Source: Aphis gossypii
Lineage: Eukaryota > Arthropoda > Insecta > Hemiptera > Aphididae
Assembly (NCBI RefSeq): GCF_020184175.1
Contig: NC_065533.1
Coordinates: 3,990,695-4,054,694, forward strand
Length of the DNA: 64,000 bases
Direction: 5' to 3'
The translations under genes were made by a program, and so were the position numbers. Position 1 is the first letter of the stretch. Every line of letters begins with the position of its first letter. The notes under the pieces are model-generated. The model saw nothing but the letters and a program-made list of their open reading frames with translations. It did not search any database and had not been told where the DNA came from. Below, piece by piece: positions 42,201 to 57,200 of this stretch.

Positions 42201-45200
42201 GTTTTATTTTTATTATTCCAAAGGGTATGTGTAAGATTATTCTACTATTGTATTATATTTGGTATCAAATATGAATGCATAAATGCTATATGAATATATT
42301 TTAATCTACTTAGAGATGTCTTTATGGTTTCCAACGCGTTGCATTGATGTGACGTGTAATTAAATAATTACGATGTAATTCATATCAGTTAACACACTCT
42401 CTTACAACTTATCAAATTCATAAGGTAATTGAAACCGTTGAACACCGTTTTTGTGAATTAGTTTATTTAATTTTTATTGTAGTATTTCTGATGTATGCAT
42501 ATATATTAGATGCTTCTAAAAACTAGACAAATGATTAATGTATGTTGAACTTGAATGTTTAATAATAAAAATATTTTCTACTCAGAATATTAATGTACAC
42601 CTGGCTCTACTACATTATCAATTCCAGTACTGATTAACAATTGAATATTTTTAAATAATAAAATATTACTAATAAATAATATATTTTATGCTCTTATTAC
42701 TAAAATATACTTTAATCTAAAATACAACCTTTTCAAGCATTGATTGATGGTAGAATGTTATATATCTAAACAATTAAATTAACTTAACTTGTAATATCAC
42801 AGTACTACTCTTATGTTTCAATAATGTAGTAATTACTTAATAATATACATATATTACTATTTATTAGTAAATTTTATGAGGATAACAAATGGTTGATTTA
42901 TACTTTACAGTGCAATAAAGTTAATTCTATGAGCACACCGAATGTTCAAATAACCTGATGTTAGTATAAAATCACAATTGTAGGTCTACTCCTTTGAATG
43001 TAATACTCATATTGTAATGCATACTGACGTGTGGATATTGTTTTGAGATTTTCATTGAGGAACTGACGTAGACTTGTTTTTTTTTAACCATTATATTGTA
43101 ATGTTATCCTTTTTACTTTTGATGAGTATCGGTTGAACGAAACGTCAAGGAAATTTATGTATAATGGCGTAACATAAAAATTGTCAGTAGAGTATTTATG
43201 CATGTTGTTCTATAGAACGTTGGAACCTCTCTACACAAATGTGAACATAGAATACATTCATCTTCAAACCATAAATAGTAAATGGTTAATTTATTAACGT
43301 AATCTAACTATTGTGTGTTTTTAATTAAATATATTTTTGAAATATTTTATACTATGAAAATATTGTACATGACGTGTATTTCTGAAATTTTTAAATTGCT
43401 CTAAAAACAATATCAATGACATATTTTATTTCATTTTTAAGATTTTTAATTTAAATTTAATGATTTTCGTGTAAATTTGTAAGAAAATATGAAAAGTTTA
43501 AAAATGTAAAATGATTACAAATAACATATATATATTAAAATATTTTGAAAACATTATTAGTTTATAAAACAAATTAAATATTTAAACAATGGAATATTTA
43601 AGTTGATACGATTTAAATTTTTTTAAATTTTTAATTGTTATAACTTATAAATAATCTCACATTAAAATATTTTATCCTTAAGTAGCTATCAAAAATACAA
43701 ATATTATAAATTTTGATCTAAAAAATACTTCAAAAATGTTCAAAATTTAAATAAATTTCAAAAACATTTTATATTTAAATAATTAAGATAACAACGTTGA
43801 GTATATATTGTTTGATTGTTGTATCTAACTTTTTATTAAAATGTCAAGTTTCTTTTTACATTTAAACAATAATTGTTTTTTGCCTAAATTAGAATAAATG
43901 GATCAAAAATATTTTCAACTAATTAAAAACTAGAAGATACTACTTAAAGTATTAATTGCTAGAAAAACATATTATATTTTATAATTTAGTTATTCAAATT
44001 TAATTTAAGCAATATATTATAGAATTATTTAAAGATAATAAAATATTTTTTATGAATATTAACATCTATTTTTTACTTATATATAAATTGATAAGCTATT
44101 AATGTTTTTGAAAATGTTGTAATAATTATAAAAATTAGTACTATTATTATATTAAAAATAACATGATATAATAGTAAAATATTTTCCAGTTTATTAATTT
44201 ATATATGAAAAATAGAGCTTACTGTGTATAAGTAAATAAATACCTATGTTGAGTGGTTATGATAATTGATTAATGTTTGTTACATTATTAAACCAAAAAA
44301 TTATTTCTTTAGACTTTTCCATTGAACTGTCTAAAATAAATTAGAATATTATTAATAAATGACTACAATTATTTAAGAATGTAAAATCGCGTTTATATTT
44401 ACCGAACAAAGATCTACAAATTTCCCTTAAAATTCCATATTTTTTTACATAATTTTCACACCGAATATTTAACTGTTGAAAATTAAAATGCTCTTAAAAA
44501 TACAATTGAGCATAAAATATCATAAAATAATATGAGTGCACTTATATCATTCAAATAATAATCAAACTTAAACTTATAAAATTAAATTATATTATTTTGA
44601 TAAACATTTTTATGATAAAATATGTAAAGATGAGTTTTTTTGTTTTGTTTATTCTTGTAGCATTTAAAATATTATATTATATAATCTTGAAAACTTGTTT
44701 CATATAAATATTCTGGCAACTAAATTTTTAAATTATTTACACATGTCCATTACCCTAGCTGATCACCAAACATACCAACGGATGGTCTAAAATAACAAAA
44801 CGTGAAACAATATTTTAATCTCAACAATTGCTCCATGTCCGTGCTAATTAGGAAAATACGCTTAAAAAACATATACCTACACTATGTCTACTGACAGTAA
44901 GAACATACAGAGACTGACTAAGATTGAAAATGAAATGATGAGAAGCAGGCAACCACCGTTGGCAGCCAAGAAGCATTGCTTTGAAAACCAAGACAAACTG
45001 AATTTCGACTTTGAATCCAAAAATAATATAAATGGATTACAGTCGACCAGTTCATCGTGCGCTGACGAAATTTTCATGAAAACTCAGATCGGAAAGTATG
45101 CTAAAAGGCTGATGGATAAGCTACAAAAGATTTCGGTAAATGTGCCTGATAATGGCGAGCACGCAGCTGCTGTTGCGCAGCTATGCAGAAAAACGCAAAG

Positions 45201-48200
45201 ATTACTCAAAGATTTGAATCAGGTGGGTGGACCATGTGACTCTTCGACCGTATTGCTGAAAAAGTATAACTGCCTTCGCATGACTTACTATGACCTACGC
45301 GACGGTATCAACGGGACGACAAAGAAGTTATGCAATGAGGGTATGCCAATGGTCGTCCAGCAATCAAAGAACCGTGAAAAATGCAAGAAAATCGAAATCT
45401 GCAAAAAACTTAATAATAATGGAAAACAGGACAACTGTAAAAGCCGTGATAAACAAGATAAGTGTATAAACAAACTGCAAATTGAAAACTTTACAAAAAT
45501 ATGCCAAAACGGTGAAACAATCGAAAACCTTAGAAAACGTGAGCTCTGCGAGTATTGTGGAAAACGAAAGAAGCTCTGTGGTATGACGTGGGAACCGAAA
45601 TCTCGTTCTGAAAAATCGAATTGTCGGAGGAAACCCATTGAATGGAAAACGTTTCTCAAAAACCAACTTTTCATTTATTTTCCGTGCCTGTGTTGTATGT
45701 TCGGGAAGTCTGACTGAACCACGTGCGGTTGGATGGTGCTTGTGTGTCTTTGGGGTGATTTTATTTCTTCAATCGCCAACAGGATGCTTTTAAATGATCA
45801 AAAATGATGGCTATTATATGATAGCCGATGGTCACACACACACACGTATTATTTCTTTTATATGTTTGAAGAAAAAAAAAAATTATTAAAAATATCAAAA
45901 ATTAAATATCATAATATCATAGGTACAATTATTATTTTTATAAAATAATATGGAATTATTTTATTTATTTTTACACCAAATGGACAAAAAATAGGTTTCC
46001 TAATTATACCTTTATTTTTTTTTATTATAGAGTAAATTCAAGAAAATATACGCAATTCAATATTTCAACAAAATTTTAATTGCCTACAGGATTCTTTGCA
46101 GATCTTTTCTTAATAAATGTAGAAAAATGATTTACCGAGTCTTAAATTAATTATTTTTAAGTTAATTGAAAATATTCCGTTGTTATGAGTTTAACGTATA
46201 CAACGTTGCAAGTACAATAATCCTTACTCCTTTTTTAAACTAATTTGATGAAAAATATGTAATAATTTTGGGTCTTATAATTTGATAGAATAAAACACAA
46301 CCAACAAAAGTTAGGTGAACTCAAAACAAAAAGAACAATAATTTTTTGCTATTTTTAGGATTTTTAAATGTTTTTTGTATAAAAATTAATAAAAATTAAG
46401 ATATTAAGATCTAGACAAATACTACAACAGCGGTATCAAGTTCATTATAAAAACTAATATTTGGGTTTTTATGACCGGTTTATACTTGTAAAAATAAAAA
46501 AAAGTCCATAAAAAAATATTTTTTGTCCTAATTATTTTGAAAAGTATTGAACAATATATATTACTTTTGAAAAAAAATGTATACATAACCTAATTTTTTA
46601 ACATTAACCACCTTCAAAAAGGTTTATTGTTGCCATAATGATATGGTCTGATAAGACTTTTAATTAATAGAAATTGGTTAAAAGTACTAACGTGACATTT
46701 TTTACAATATCATAACTAATTTAATTTATTTTAACATGTTTAAATGAACTCACAAGAGCATATATTGTGATACACAGGCATATGAAATGAAATCTCAAAA
46801 ATATCTTCGCTATATTTTTTTACTTTATTTATAAATTTATAATACACTATCTATACTTACGAGATACAATAAGTATATACGGTAAGGGAAGGAATATTCA
46901 TATTTTATTATTAAACACGTTATGATAGTAATAATAAATACATCATTCGATGTTAGTAGTTCATTAATGGTACTCAAGATGGTTAGATTTGTGTAATAAT
47001 TAATATTTTTAGTTAAGACTCATACCAACATTTTTGTTGAATTTTTTTATAAAATATATTATATTCAATCTATTGTGAAATCGGTTTTCAGGGTATATTC
47101 AATATTTTTTAATGTCTTCATAAAATTTAGTAGACAAAACATTCAAAAACTTTTATATGCTGACTTTTCTGGTCGATTCTATATACGATAAAATGTGTAA
47201 GAGTTGTTATTTTATTATGAAGTCACGATTCAGTCTAGACGTATTATTATTTACTTTAGTTATGAATAATATTTTTCAATTATTTGAGTTGAATTTTTTA
47301 AATAGTATTTTACATTTTAGATTCAATCTCATTATTGTGTAATATAAAAAATACTGTATAAATTCTACGTATAAATTTAAAAAATTATAATTTACAGAAG
47401 ATATTTTAACTATAAATGTATTGAGCATTTATTATGTATAAAATTTGGTTAGACAAATATATCTTTGATTATTAATGTTTGTCCCTTTTTATTTCAATTA
47501 AAATTATATTACTTAAGAAAGTCTTAGAATAATAAATTACCTAACTTCTTAAAACAATCAAATAAAGTTTCAATGTTATATTACTTATTAAAATTTAGTT
47601 ATTATTTTATTTTTTAATTCAAAATATTTTACATTCTATATCCTATCAATAGTATACTTAGTTTTAGTTAACAATTATTTTTTGTACATAAGTATATGAC
47701 AAAAGAATCTCAATAGATTAATCAAAATAACCCCAAACCCTTAACATAAATATATCTATGTTTTGCATACAAAATGCGTTTAATACTTATTAAAAAAATA
47801 TTAAGATGTAATACGTTTTTATGATTCAACTTTTGAAGATTATAATATGATAAAATATCTTGAAAATTATATTTATGAAATTATTTTTTTTTTTAGATAT
47901 CATTTTTTTACCACAAATATGGTTCACATAGTGGTACTTTGGGACTCTATTTGGTCGAGGCTCATGGTGAGGTAGACCGTGTGAGAAGATTATGGTGGAG
48001 TTTCGGGAACTATGGAAATACATGGCTTCGAACCGTTGTTTATTTAGTAAACATCACAACCAGGTAATTTAATTTACACTATGACTGATCACTATTATCA
48101 TTGTCTGGTAAAACAAAATTCAACTAGAATCAATCTTGTTATATTCGATTATTTTTAAATAAGTATTATTTATCCTATATTACCAAAGGTAAATATCTTT

Positions 48201-51200
48201 TTAAAAATGTAATTTAATGTTGTGTAAAAACAAAAAACAAGAGTCTTGGATGATGGATAAATGTTCACGACAATTACCTATTTAAAAATAAGTTAATTTT
48301 TGACAATAATTAAGATATTTTTAAACAAAATAACGTTGGTAAAATAGTGTATTTAATAAGAACGTCTACTCATACACATAAAATTACTGTTTGATGAAGT
48401 AGGTATAATATTTAATTGTTTTACACGATTATAAAAGGAGGAAAAAAAATTATAAATTATCATTTTAAAACAATTAAATTATAAATATTTTACGCTTTTT
48501 CATAATGACCAAAATACCAAAATAATTTTTTTTCTATTGAAAGCAATAGAAAATTTATATGTGAAACCATAAACGTGTTGGTTATTAATATTTGACACAA
48601 ATAATTATAGTACCTGACTATTTTCACTCATTTTTCTAATTTTATAATCGATTAACATAAGCAGTAATTTATTTATTATTAATATATCTATAATAGTGTT
48701 TGAATAAAAATAAACGTAAAAGGTATGATCAAAATTAGTTAACACATTGGAAATTGTATAGGAACATTTAAAATACTATATTTTCAAAATAAAATGTACT
48801 TTATATGGTAACTTGTGTGTGTCTCCAATTTATAGTTGTCACTAAATGTTGCATATTTTTTTTTAAAAATGGTCTGTATAATTGAATATACCCGTACTTC
48901 AATATCTTACTTGTACTTTATAGCATAATTGACATATCTTGTTGATATTGATCAAGCAAATAATATTAATATTCTATGTTATCCAATTTTGTGAAAGTGT
49001 ATGCATTCTGATTTTTTTTTGAAACTGATGTGTATACATGGACATTTTTGTGTGAAATTATTCAGAAAGTATATTATAATTATTATGAATAAATTATTTT
49101 ATTTTTTTTATAAATATTGCAAAAATCTTAAAAATAATACTATTCGTTGAGTATTTATTCACCAATAATATTATAGGTAATAATATTAATAATAATTTAT
49201 CATTGCACATACTGAAATGTTAATCTTTTTTATGCTACATATTAAAAATTATTTTATTATCATATTATAATAACATTTACCTACTTTACCTCAGTATATT
49301 AAGCAACTTTCTATGAAAAATAATATTTATAATAAATTATAAAACAATGGTTACACGGCGTTATAGATAGGCTTTTTGGGTACATCACTGCCATATGTCA
49401 GTTTACCTGGTATTTGGTACAGAATACGTTACAAATAATGACAAAATAAAAATGAATATATTTATTTTGCCTATATTTTGTCATATACAACATCCTTTGT
49501 AGCACCTTGATTAATTAATAATTACGCCACAAACTGTGAAATATTCACTTATGGATATATTCGTCAATGACAGTCTTTATAGTTTTTTCTTTGGTTTAGA
49601 ATATAATACTGAACTCATAATACAAATTCAGTTTTTACGTAAGTTTCTTCTATTTTAATATTTTTCAGGTAACTACATACATGTTAAGTTCAGCTGTGAT
49701 AAGCAGAATACTCACTAAACCAATAATATTTCGAATATTTTATTTGTTCAAATTATAAATATATAGATTATGGGATCGAGTAATCAATAAATTAATTATT
49801 GTGAAATTGAGTTTTATGAAATTAATAATAAAAAAAATTTTATATTCGTTCGATTAATGATGCAAAATGAAAATAGTATTACTTTGTTATAGGCATTTAA
49901 TACGTAATATATTTTGCAATAATAACAATATTTTTATTAATTATATAAATATTAAAGCCATATTTCATAATATTTATCCACTTTTTTATGGAATAACGTT
50001 TTAATTGTTTGATTTTTTTTCATAGAAAAAAAAACATTTCTTCTTTTATGTATTTGGTCGAAATTATATTCTCGTTAAGTTTTTCTGTATTCATTACAAG
50101 TATTGTATATCTTCAGCGAAAATAATAATCTGTAAAACAAACGAACTTACAGTTTAACGTTCAAGCAATAAGTTAAATTGGTATTGGAAATTCTTTTATT
50201 TTGCAGATTGTTTGTTCATGCCATCAAACAGGCTTTGCAACTACAATGGCAATGTTTAATGTTCCATTATATTAAAAAAAGATCTCTTAAAGCTTGTGCA
50301 TGACAAAAAAAACTTTAAAAAAAATATGTATTACTATAGAATACCAGCTATTACTACAGTTTAAGTACTTATAATATTGACCAGGTCACTGCCATAATTG
50401 TTTTATTGTATGTATATTTATATATACATGCCATTTTAAATATACGTAACAAGAAATAGGTGTTTTAGTTTATTATGTTGTGAAAAATGTAGATCTCTAA
50501 AGGTTTTTATATTTTACTCTATTACAAATCTCTATTTACATTAATTAATCTATTTAATAATAGCTATATTATAATATACCATCTTATTAACCTATATAAC
50601 TACTATTTAACTGTAAAAGGTGCATATTATTCAGTTATAGCATTTTTAACTAATCATATCACCTCGATAATAATATTGGAGACACGCACACATTAATTAA
50701 TAGTTATTACTTTATTTTATGGTAATTAATAAGGAAAAAAATTACGAATTAAAAATTAAAAACTAAAAATTGTAAAGTATTATTATGGAGATATTATAGT
50801 TGTCATTAAGTATTGACATTATTACAGTAATGCGTGTTTCTAAGTTCTAAGAAAAGTCTTTTAAAATGAAGTGCTTCCCTCAATATTAGCTAATACTTTA
50901 ATTTATAAAGTATAATTCTAAAATATTTTTATCGAAAAATGTTTAAGCTAAGAGAAGTTTAATCGTAGTTACAGTTGTTAATAGTTTGGGGAGTATTAAT
51001 AGGTTTATGTATATAAATGTATATAATTAATGTATATAAATACCTTGTTTGTTGCCGTGGGTGTATATCTATAATGCAACATATTTGAAGTAGAAGAAAA
51101 GGATGAGCGCTTGCAAATATTTTTGTCTGATCACCATATTAAATGAATTATTATTTTCTGATTATACCGTAAAATATAAAGTTTATTAATAAAAGTTCAT

Positions 51201-54200
51201 GTCATGTTTCAAATAAAAGATTATCATTATTCAAGTTTTGTGATATTGTCTTATTTTTATTTTTTATTTTATTAACTGAGTTTTAAACATTTCTAAAATG
51301 CTTTGTGTATGATACTTCGGATTGAATGTCAGAAATTCGATAAGAAAAATACCCCTGACCATTATTCTAGTACATAAGTGTTATTTATTTTTAAATCAAA
51401 TAAATTGAATTTCTAACAACTGCCGAAAATTCTTCTTACATAAATCTATGTACAAACACATATATATATATAAATAATACGCCCCTTCATCTTTCACACG
51501 ATAATACTACGTCCATCTATTGCATTGGTGTATAGAATTTCTATTTGAAGAGTTTTCCTTTAACGAACGACAATTTTACTTTATTGTCATTCGGTAAATA
51601 ATTTTGATAAAACATAAACAATAACGGTCGCGTATTGTTTAGGACTGTTAATAAAATCGTGATAGGAAAATATTTTTTCGGCTTCTCAAATATGATTGCA
51701 TGTTTGATAGCAGCAGATATTCGATTCCTATAGTATTCGTTTTGTTTCAGTCAATGTAATCGTTTTTGATTCATTTCTGGTACAATATAGGCACATAAGT
51801 AATAGTCTTGTCATGTTCAGATATTCGAATACGTCACATTTTTTTTTTTTATACAATGCTAATGGAAGATTTTTCTATTCGTGCACATAATGAGTATACT
51901 TGATTTCTGTATAAAGGAGAAATTCTATGTAAACCATACAAAATAGTGTGCATAATGTATTATATTATATACAATAGAATTTCTTTATTTTATATAGTTT
52001 TAGCATATAGGTATACAACGTTTCTACTTATTCATCAATGGTGACCGACGCTAACATTTACCAAAAGCCAAAACGAATATTGCATTATACAAAGTTACAA
52101 TAAGCTTTGTCTGTACGTGCATGGATTTATAAAATATTATGTTAATAAGAAAACACAATGGATACTGCATGAACAAAAGGAATATAAGTTTACTTGACTA
52201 TCAACACTTTGAAGATACCCGATAAATATTTTATCATCATGTATGACTAGACCATTGTATACGAATTAAGTAGGCACATATAACGTCACTTAAGAATAAT
52301 AAAAGAAACGGTATAATTGAGCGATTATAACTACAGTATATCGAATCATGAATAATCTACTCAGTATAGATAATATATTTTAGTATTCGATTATAATATG
52401 TATCCAAATACTTACAACGTTGTTTGATTATGTTTTAAAATAAAATGTATAGTTTTAATATTTAACATTTAATTAAAAAAATAAAATAATAATATACCTT
52501 CTAATATCTAAATTCATATAGTTATTTCCAATATATGACTGTTATAATTATTATGGCAAGATCTGGTAAATATTTTGTTACCCTAACTAATAATTGAAGA
52601 TTATAAGGTTAATAATAATTCGTTTACACTTTTTTTTTTCAATTGGTGATATTTTTTCCGTGTTATGAGAGATTTAAACTAAATATTACTATTATTTCAA
52701 TAATTATGACTGTGCAGAGCATACTGTAATATTCCTTGATGGTCACCCATTCCAACTACAAATGGAGCTACTCATATATTATGATACTATGGTATAATAA
52801 ATGTATGTTATTATTATATAAAAAAAAAATAACTTTAAAATAATATTATCATTACATAGGTAATATGCAAGAGTGCATAATCAGGTTAGAACGCTAAATT
52901 TTTCTAAAATGTGTAACATGATACTTGTTGATTTCATAAATTATTACAATTCACAAAATAGTTTTGTTGACACTATTTCTGAAGTTGATACTATATTACT
53001 ATAAATTAGTTAGTAAGTACTCACAGGCTTTCTTTATATGACTATTCATAGCACTCGAAAGATCCGTGGTTTGTAACACAAATGGGTCTTTACCCTTTCT
53101 CTACATTATTAGTGAGTATATAGTATAAAATGTTTTAATCAACTAAAGATTTTGATTACTCTTTTTTTAGATTAACATCTAAGAAAAAATATTGTTTCAT
53201 TCAAAAATGTATAGTTAAAGTATTACGTGCGTATTGATTAATACGTTTTGTATAAAATGTACATAATTGTATTTAAAAATGTAAATTTAATTTTTTTTTA
53301 ATGCTCATTGCAAATGATTATATACTTTGTATCTTATATATCTTAAACAAAAACAATTATTCAAATGCATATAATATTATAAACGTAAATTTATGTATTG
53401 CATATAAAATGTAAAAGTAAAATAAAGGTATATTGTAACATTTTATACTGAAGTTTAATTTACTATAATTTACATTACAATGGGCATGAATGCCTATAGG
53501 TTGTTAAAAAACAGTTAATATTTTATGAAAAAAATATAAACATAAATATTTGCGACCATACAGGAAAAAAAATATTAATCAAGTTTCAAAATATTTTACC
53601 ACTAGTGTTACAATGTATAATGTAGGTATATGCATACAAACGTGTTTTTCAATTTCCTTTATTTATAAACGCCTGAATATGAAAAACTTCGCAAAAATAT
53701 TTTTATAAACACATTCTCACTCAGGCAATTTAAGATCAAAAGTTTAACAGAAAGTACATACAGCTGATGGTATAAACTAATTTACTATGGAATAACTTTG
53801 TTTATGACCATTGTTTAGAATATTTTAGTTATGGTATAATATTATTGTTAATTATTTAATATACGAATAAAATATGTATAATATTGGTTAGAATGTCAAA
53901 AAAAATTGTGAGTTATTTGTACTACAGATTATTCAATGTCTAAAATAAAAGTATAAATAAGATTTCTTATTTTTTAAAAGAACATTTGTATTTTATTGTA
54001 AAATATTTACGATCTTGATAATACAATACAATTAATACAATAAATTAAATAATACACTAGCTGCTATTGAATAGAATCTATTACTTATATCTAATAAATA
54101 ATAGAGCTAATAAGTTTTGACGTTAATTGCAATATTTGTATGGTAACAAGCTAAGTACACCAAAGTTATTTTATTTAAAAACGTATGTAACTACATTTTT

Positions 54201-57200
54201 ATCAAACATTTAAAGAATGGAAATATTTCGTTGGTAGAACAGGATTAGTTGAGTACATGATGGTTAAATAATTATATTCTTTAAGCAAATATTATAAATA
54301 AGTTGATATTTTAATATTTTTCCAAACACTGAATAAATTACAAAAAAAAAAAAAAACAGATGCCATTGGAAACTAAAAACTTTGTACTTTTCAGCTATTA
54401 TTTACAGTTTGAAGCACGAAAACTATTGTCAGTAAAAGGAGATGTGGCGATTGATGATATAGCTATGAGTCCAAAATGCTTCGGTTTAGGTAAGCACAAA
54501 ATCAATAGTCGAGTATTTCATTTTTATATTTATATATTTTATTCTTATTGCTGTGTAAAATTATTTTGTTCTAGTTATTTTATAATTTCAATAATATAAT
54601 AAATATTATTCATCATTGTACATTATTTAATAAACATCAATATTTTAGTTTACAATATTTACATACATTAAATTACTTTTACTTTTACTTAACATACATT
54701 TAAATACTCGTCTAAATAGGTATATATTACAATCATTATTATTTTATTCTGTAATGTTATGCTCTTATAATATGTATTATTTATAGAATTTCTATAGCAT
54801 AATAATTTTCTTTCATCGGTGTAAAATAATTATAAATGCTTTTATTTTAAAATAAATATTTAACGTATTTTGAGTAGGTGTAATTTAAAATAAATTTAAA
54901 CTTAGTTTTAAATTTTATTTATGACATTGGGAGCATTTAAACAAATAAAAATTATTAACGTGAGCAAAAAAAATGTAGTATGCCTTTTTTTCTGACAGTT
55001 GATATTTAATTAAGCGAGATATATTTTGCAGATTAAGATTGTTTGACATTTTGTAAGATTAAATTTTTCCATATCATTTTCAGATGTACCAGAAGACGTA
55101 CTCAAGGGATACAAGTATGAAGCGGCTGGAACAATAAATAATACTGGTTTGTGATTAAAGTTTTTAATATTTTAGAATGAATAAGTTAAGAGAAATACCA
55201 CAATAACATGTTCAGTTCACATACTACATAGAAAAAATTAACATGAAATATTCTTCAATGTTAAAACTTTAAATTATTGAGTTAATGTTACCCGAATTTA
55301 AAAATATGTATTTATTGTATTTGCTTGTAAAAAAAAGTAAAATAGTTTATATTCAATTCATTTATGAGACTTTTTCAAATCAAATTAGTATAAACAAACT
55401 ACTATACTTTATAAAATAAAATATAATTTACTTTTTTTCTAAATCTTTAATTATAATATTAAAAGCAAGTATAATAAACCGAAAAAAAAACTTAATTTGA
55501 ATTGAAAAAAAATAATTAGACAAGTTGGTACAATTTTGCTTTACATTAGTTGTCAAGTGAAATAATAATATACAATATAAACGTTGTCGATTTCCATAAT
55601 TAATGTTTTTAAATTATAATGAAATAATTAATATTGTAATTAGTGGTTTAAATGAGTCATTTCATCCAAGTTTTGAACTTAAAATGTCTATAAAAAAATA
55701 ATTAAATTTATAAATGTTTTTTTTAAATTTCATAGTTTCAGTATAAATTACTTATAAGAAATCTTCTAATACATTTTCAAAACCTAAATGTAAAAAGAAT
55801 CATTTTTATAAATTTCTAACTACAAAATAGTTAGCAATTTTTTTTTTTTTGCTACAAATACATATAAAATTTTTTTTCGATATATTTTAAATTGCATAAG
55901 TATATCTGTATTTGTATACAGATATAATAAAAATGTATGCGAATTCTTGTATTAAATTTTTAATAGTTTTGACAAAGTGAATAATTGTTTATCATTGATA
56001 AACTATCATCATTTATAAAATAAATAACTAAAACAAATTTAAAATATTGTCATACTTATAAGTACCTTAAAATGAGTTGAATATTTTTTAAATTTTTATT
56101 TAATAATTACAATGATAATTTAAATCATTTGTGAAAAGTTCAAGTATCTAAGGTTATTAATTTTTAATTTACAACTAAAATCGTTTTGAAAAATTTGATT
56201 ATTATAAGTGGATATTCTGTATTGAAGAAATTAGAAATTCAAATTATCATAAAAATTAATTTAGTTTTCTGATAGTATTTTTTTTATAATTTATATAAGT
56301 TGAAAAACGTATAAAAAAACTAGTAGGTATTTAATTTTAATATTTTAGCTAATAACAGGCATTTTTTATGTAGTATTTCTAACTACAAAATAACTTGTAT
56401 TTTTAGAGATTTTCCCGAATATTCTCATAATTCTAAACTTAAATACCTATAAAAAAAACCTAATGTGTCTATACATTGTTCTTAATTTTTCAACTTATTA
56501 AAACATTTTTTATTAAATTTCCAAGCTGTTTTACCAATTCATATTTTTTTTTATTAATTTTTATAACACAAAGAAAAACAATTTACTATGAGCTCAAAAA
56601 AAGTTTAAGTTCAAAAGTTTAAAATATTTTGAAAATTATACTATTTATAGAAAATAATAGTGTGAATACTTGGTGAAAATTTCAAGTTTACGAGTACTTA
56701 TTTCATTTTTTAATTATTAAAAATAAACAACTTGGTCAAAATCTGGTCCATCTAGGAATGTTTATTTTCCCATTTTTTCTTAATTTTTTATTTGTTTTTC
56801 TCAATTATATTTTTCTTATGAATGGTTAGATTAGGTTGTGTAAATACAGTTAAAATTCGTAATTTATGATTTTTCCAATTTTTATATTTTTAAATTATAA
56901 TATTATAGTTATTACTTTAACATCTATTTACACAGTTATTTTTCTAAGTTTAGACAATAGTTTGTTATTTGTTCCTTATAAGTAAGGACGTATCCATTTG
57001 TACTGAAGGGTCACAGTCAAGATAAAATATGCGTTTTAATTGCTAAAGTTTTATTTAATGATAAAAAAAATAATAATAATAAATTATGGTAATTTAAATG
57101 AAAAATCAGTGAATTTATGTTTAAGAATAATTTATTAAAAAAACACTGAGTACTAATATAATAATAATATTGCATGCATTTTTATTGTTTCAGCAACACT

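Larger units (their letters stand above)
34799..44863. other. Middle part of the large Alk intron, AT-rich
   Basis: No gene was recognised. Frames of 60-71 codons (for example 37123-37305 and 41697-41912) are Ile/Lys/Tyr/Asn-rich and lack motifs. An AT palindromic tract lies at 35322-35354. No further spectraplakin exon (the CH1 side) was found upstream of 34798. A GC-richer patch lies at 41930-42230 and is listed separately. Confidence 0.45.

Noticed and set aside
45288..45674. Antisense 128- and 100-codon frames over the nested ORF
   Set aside because: They are Phe/Ser/Leu-rich mirror frames of the Lys/Asn-rich plus-strand protein, with no motif of their own.
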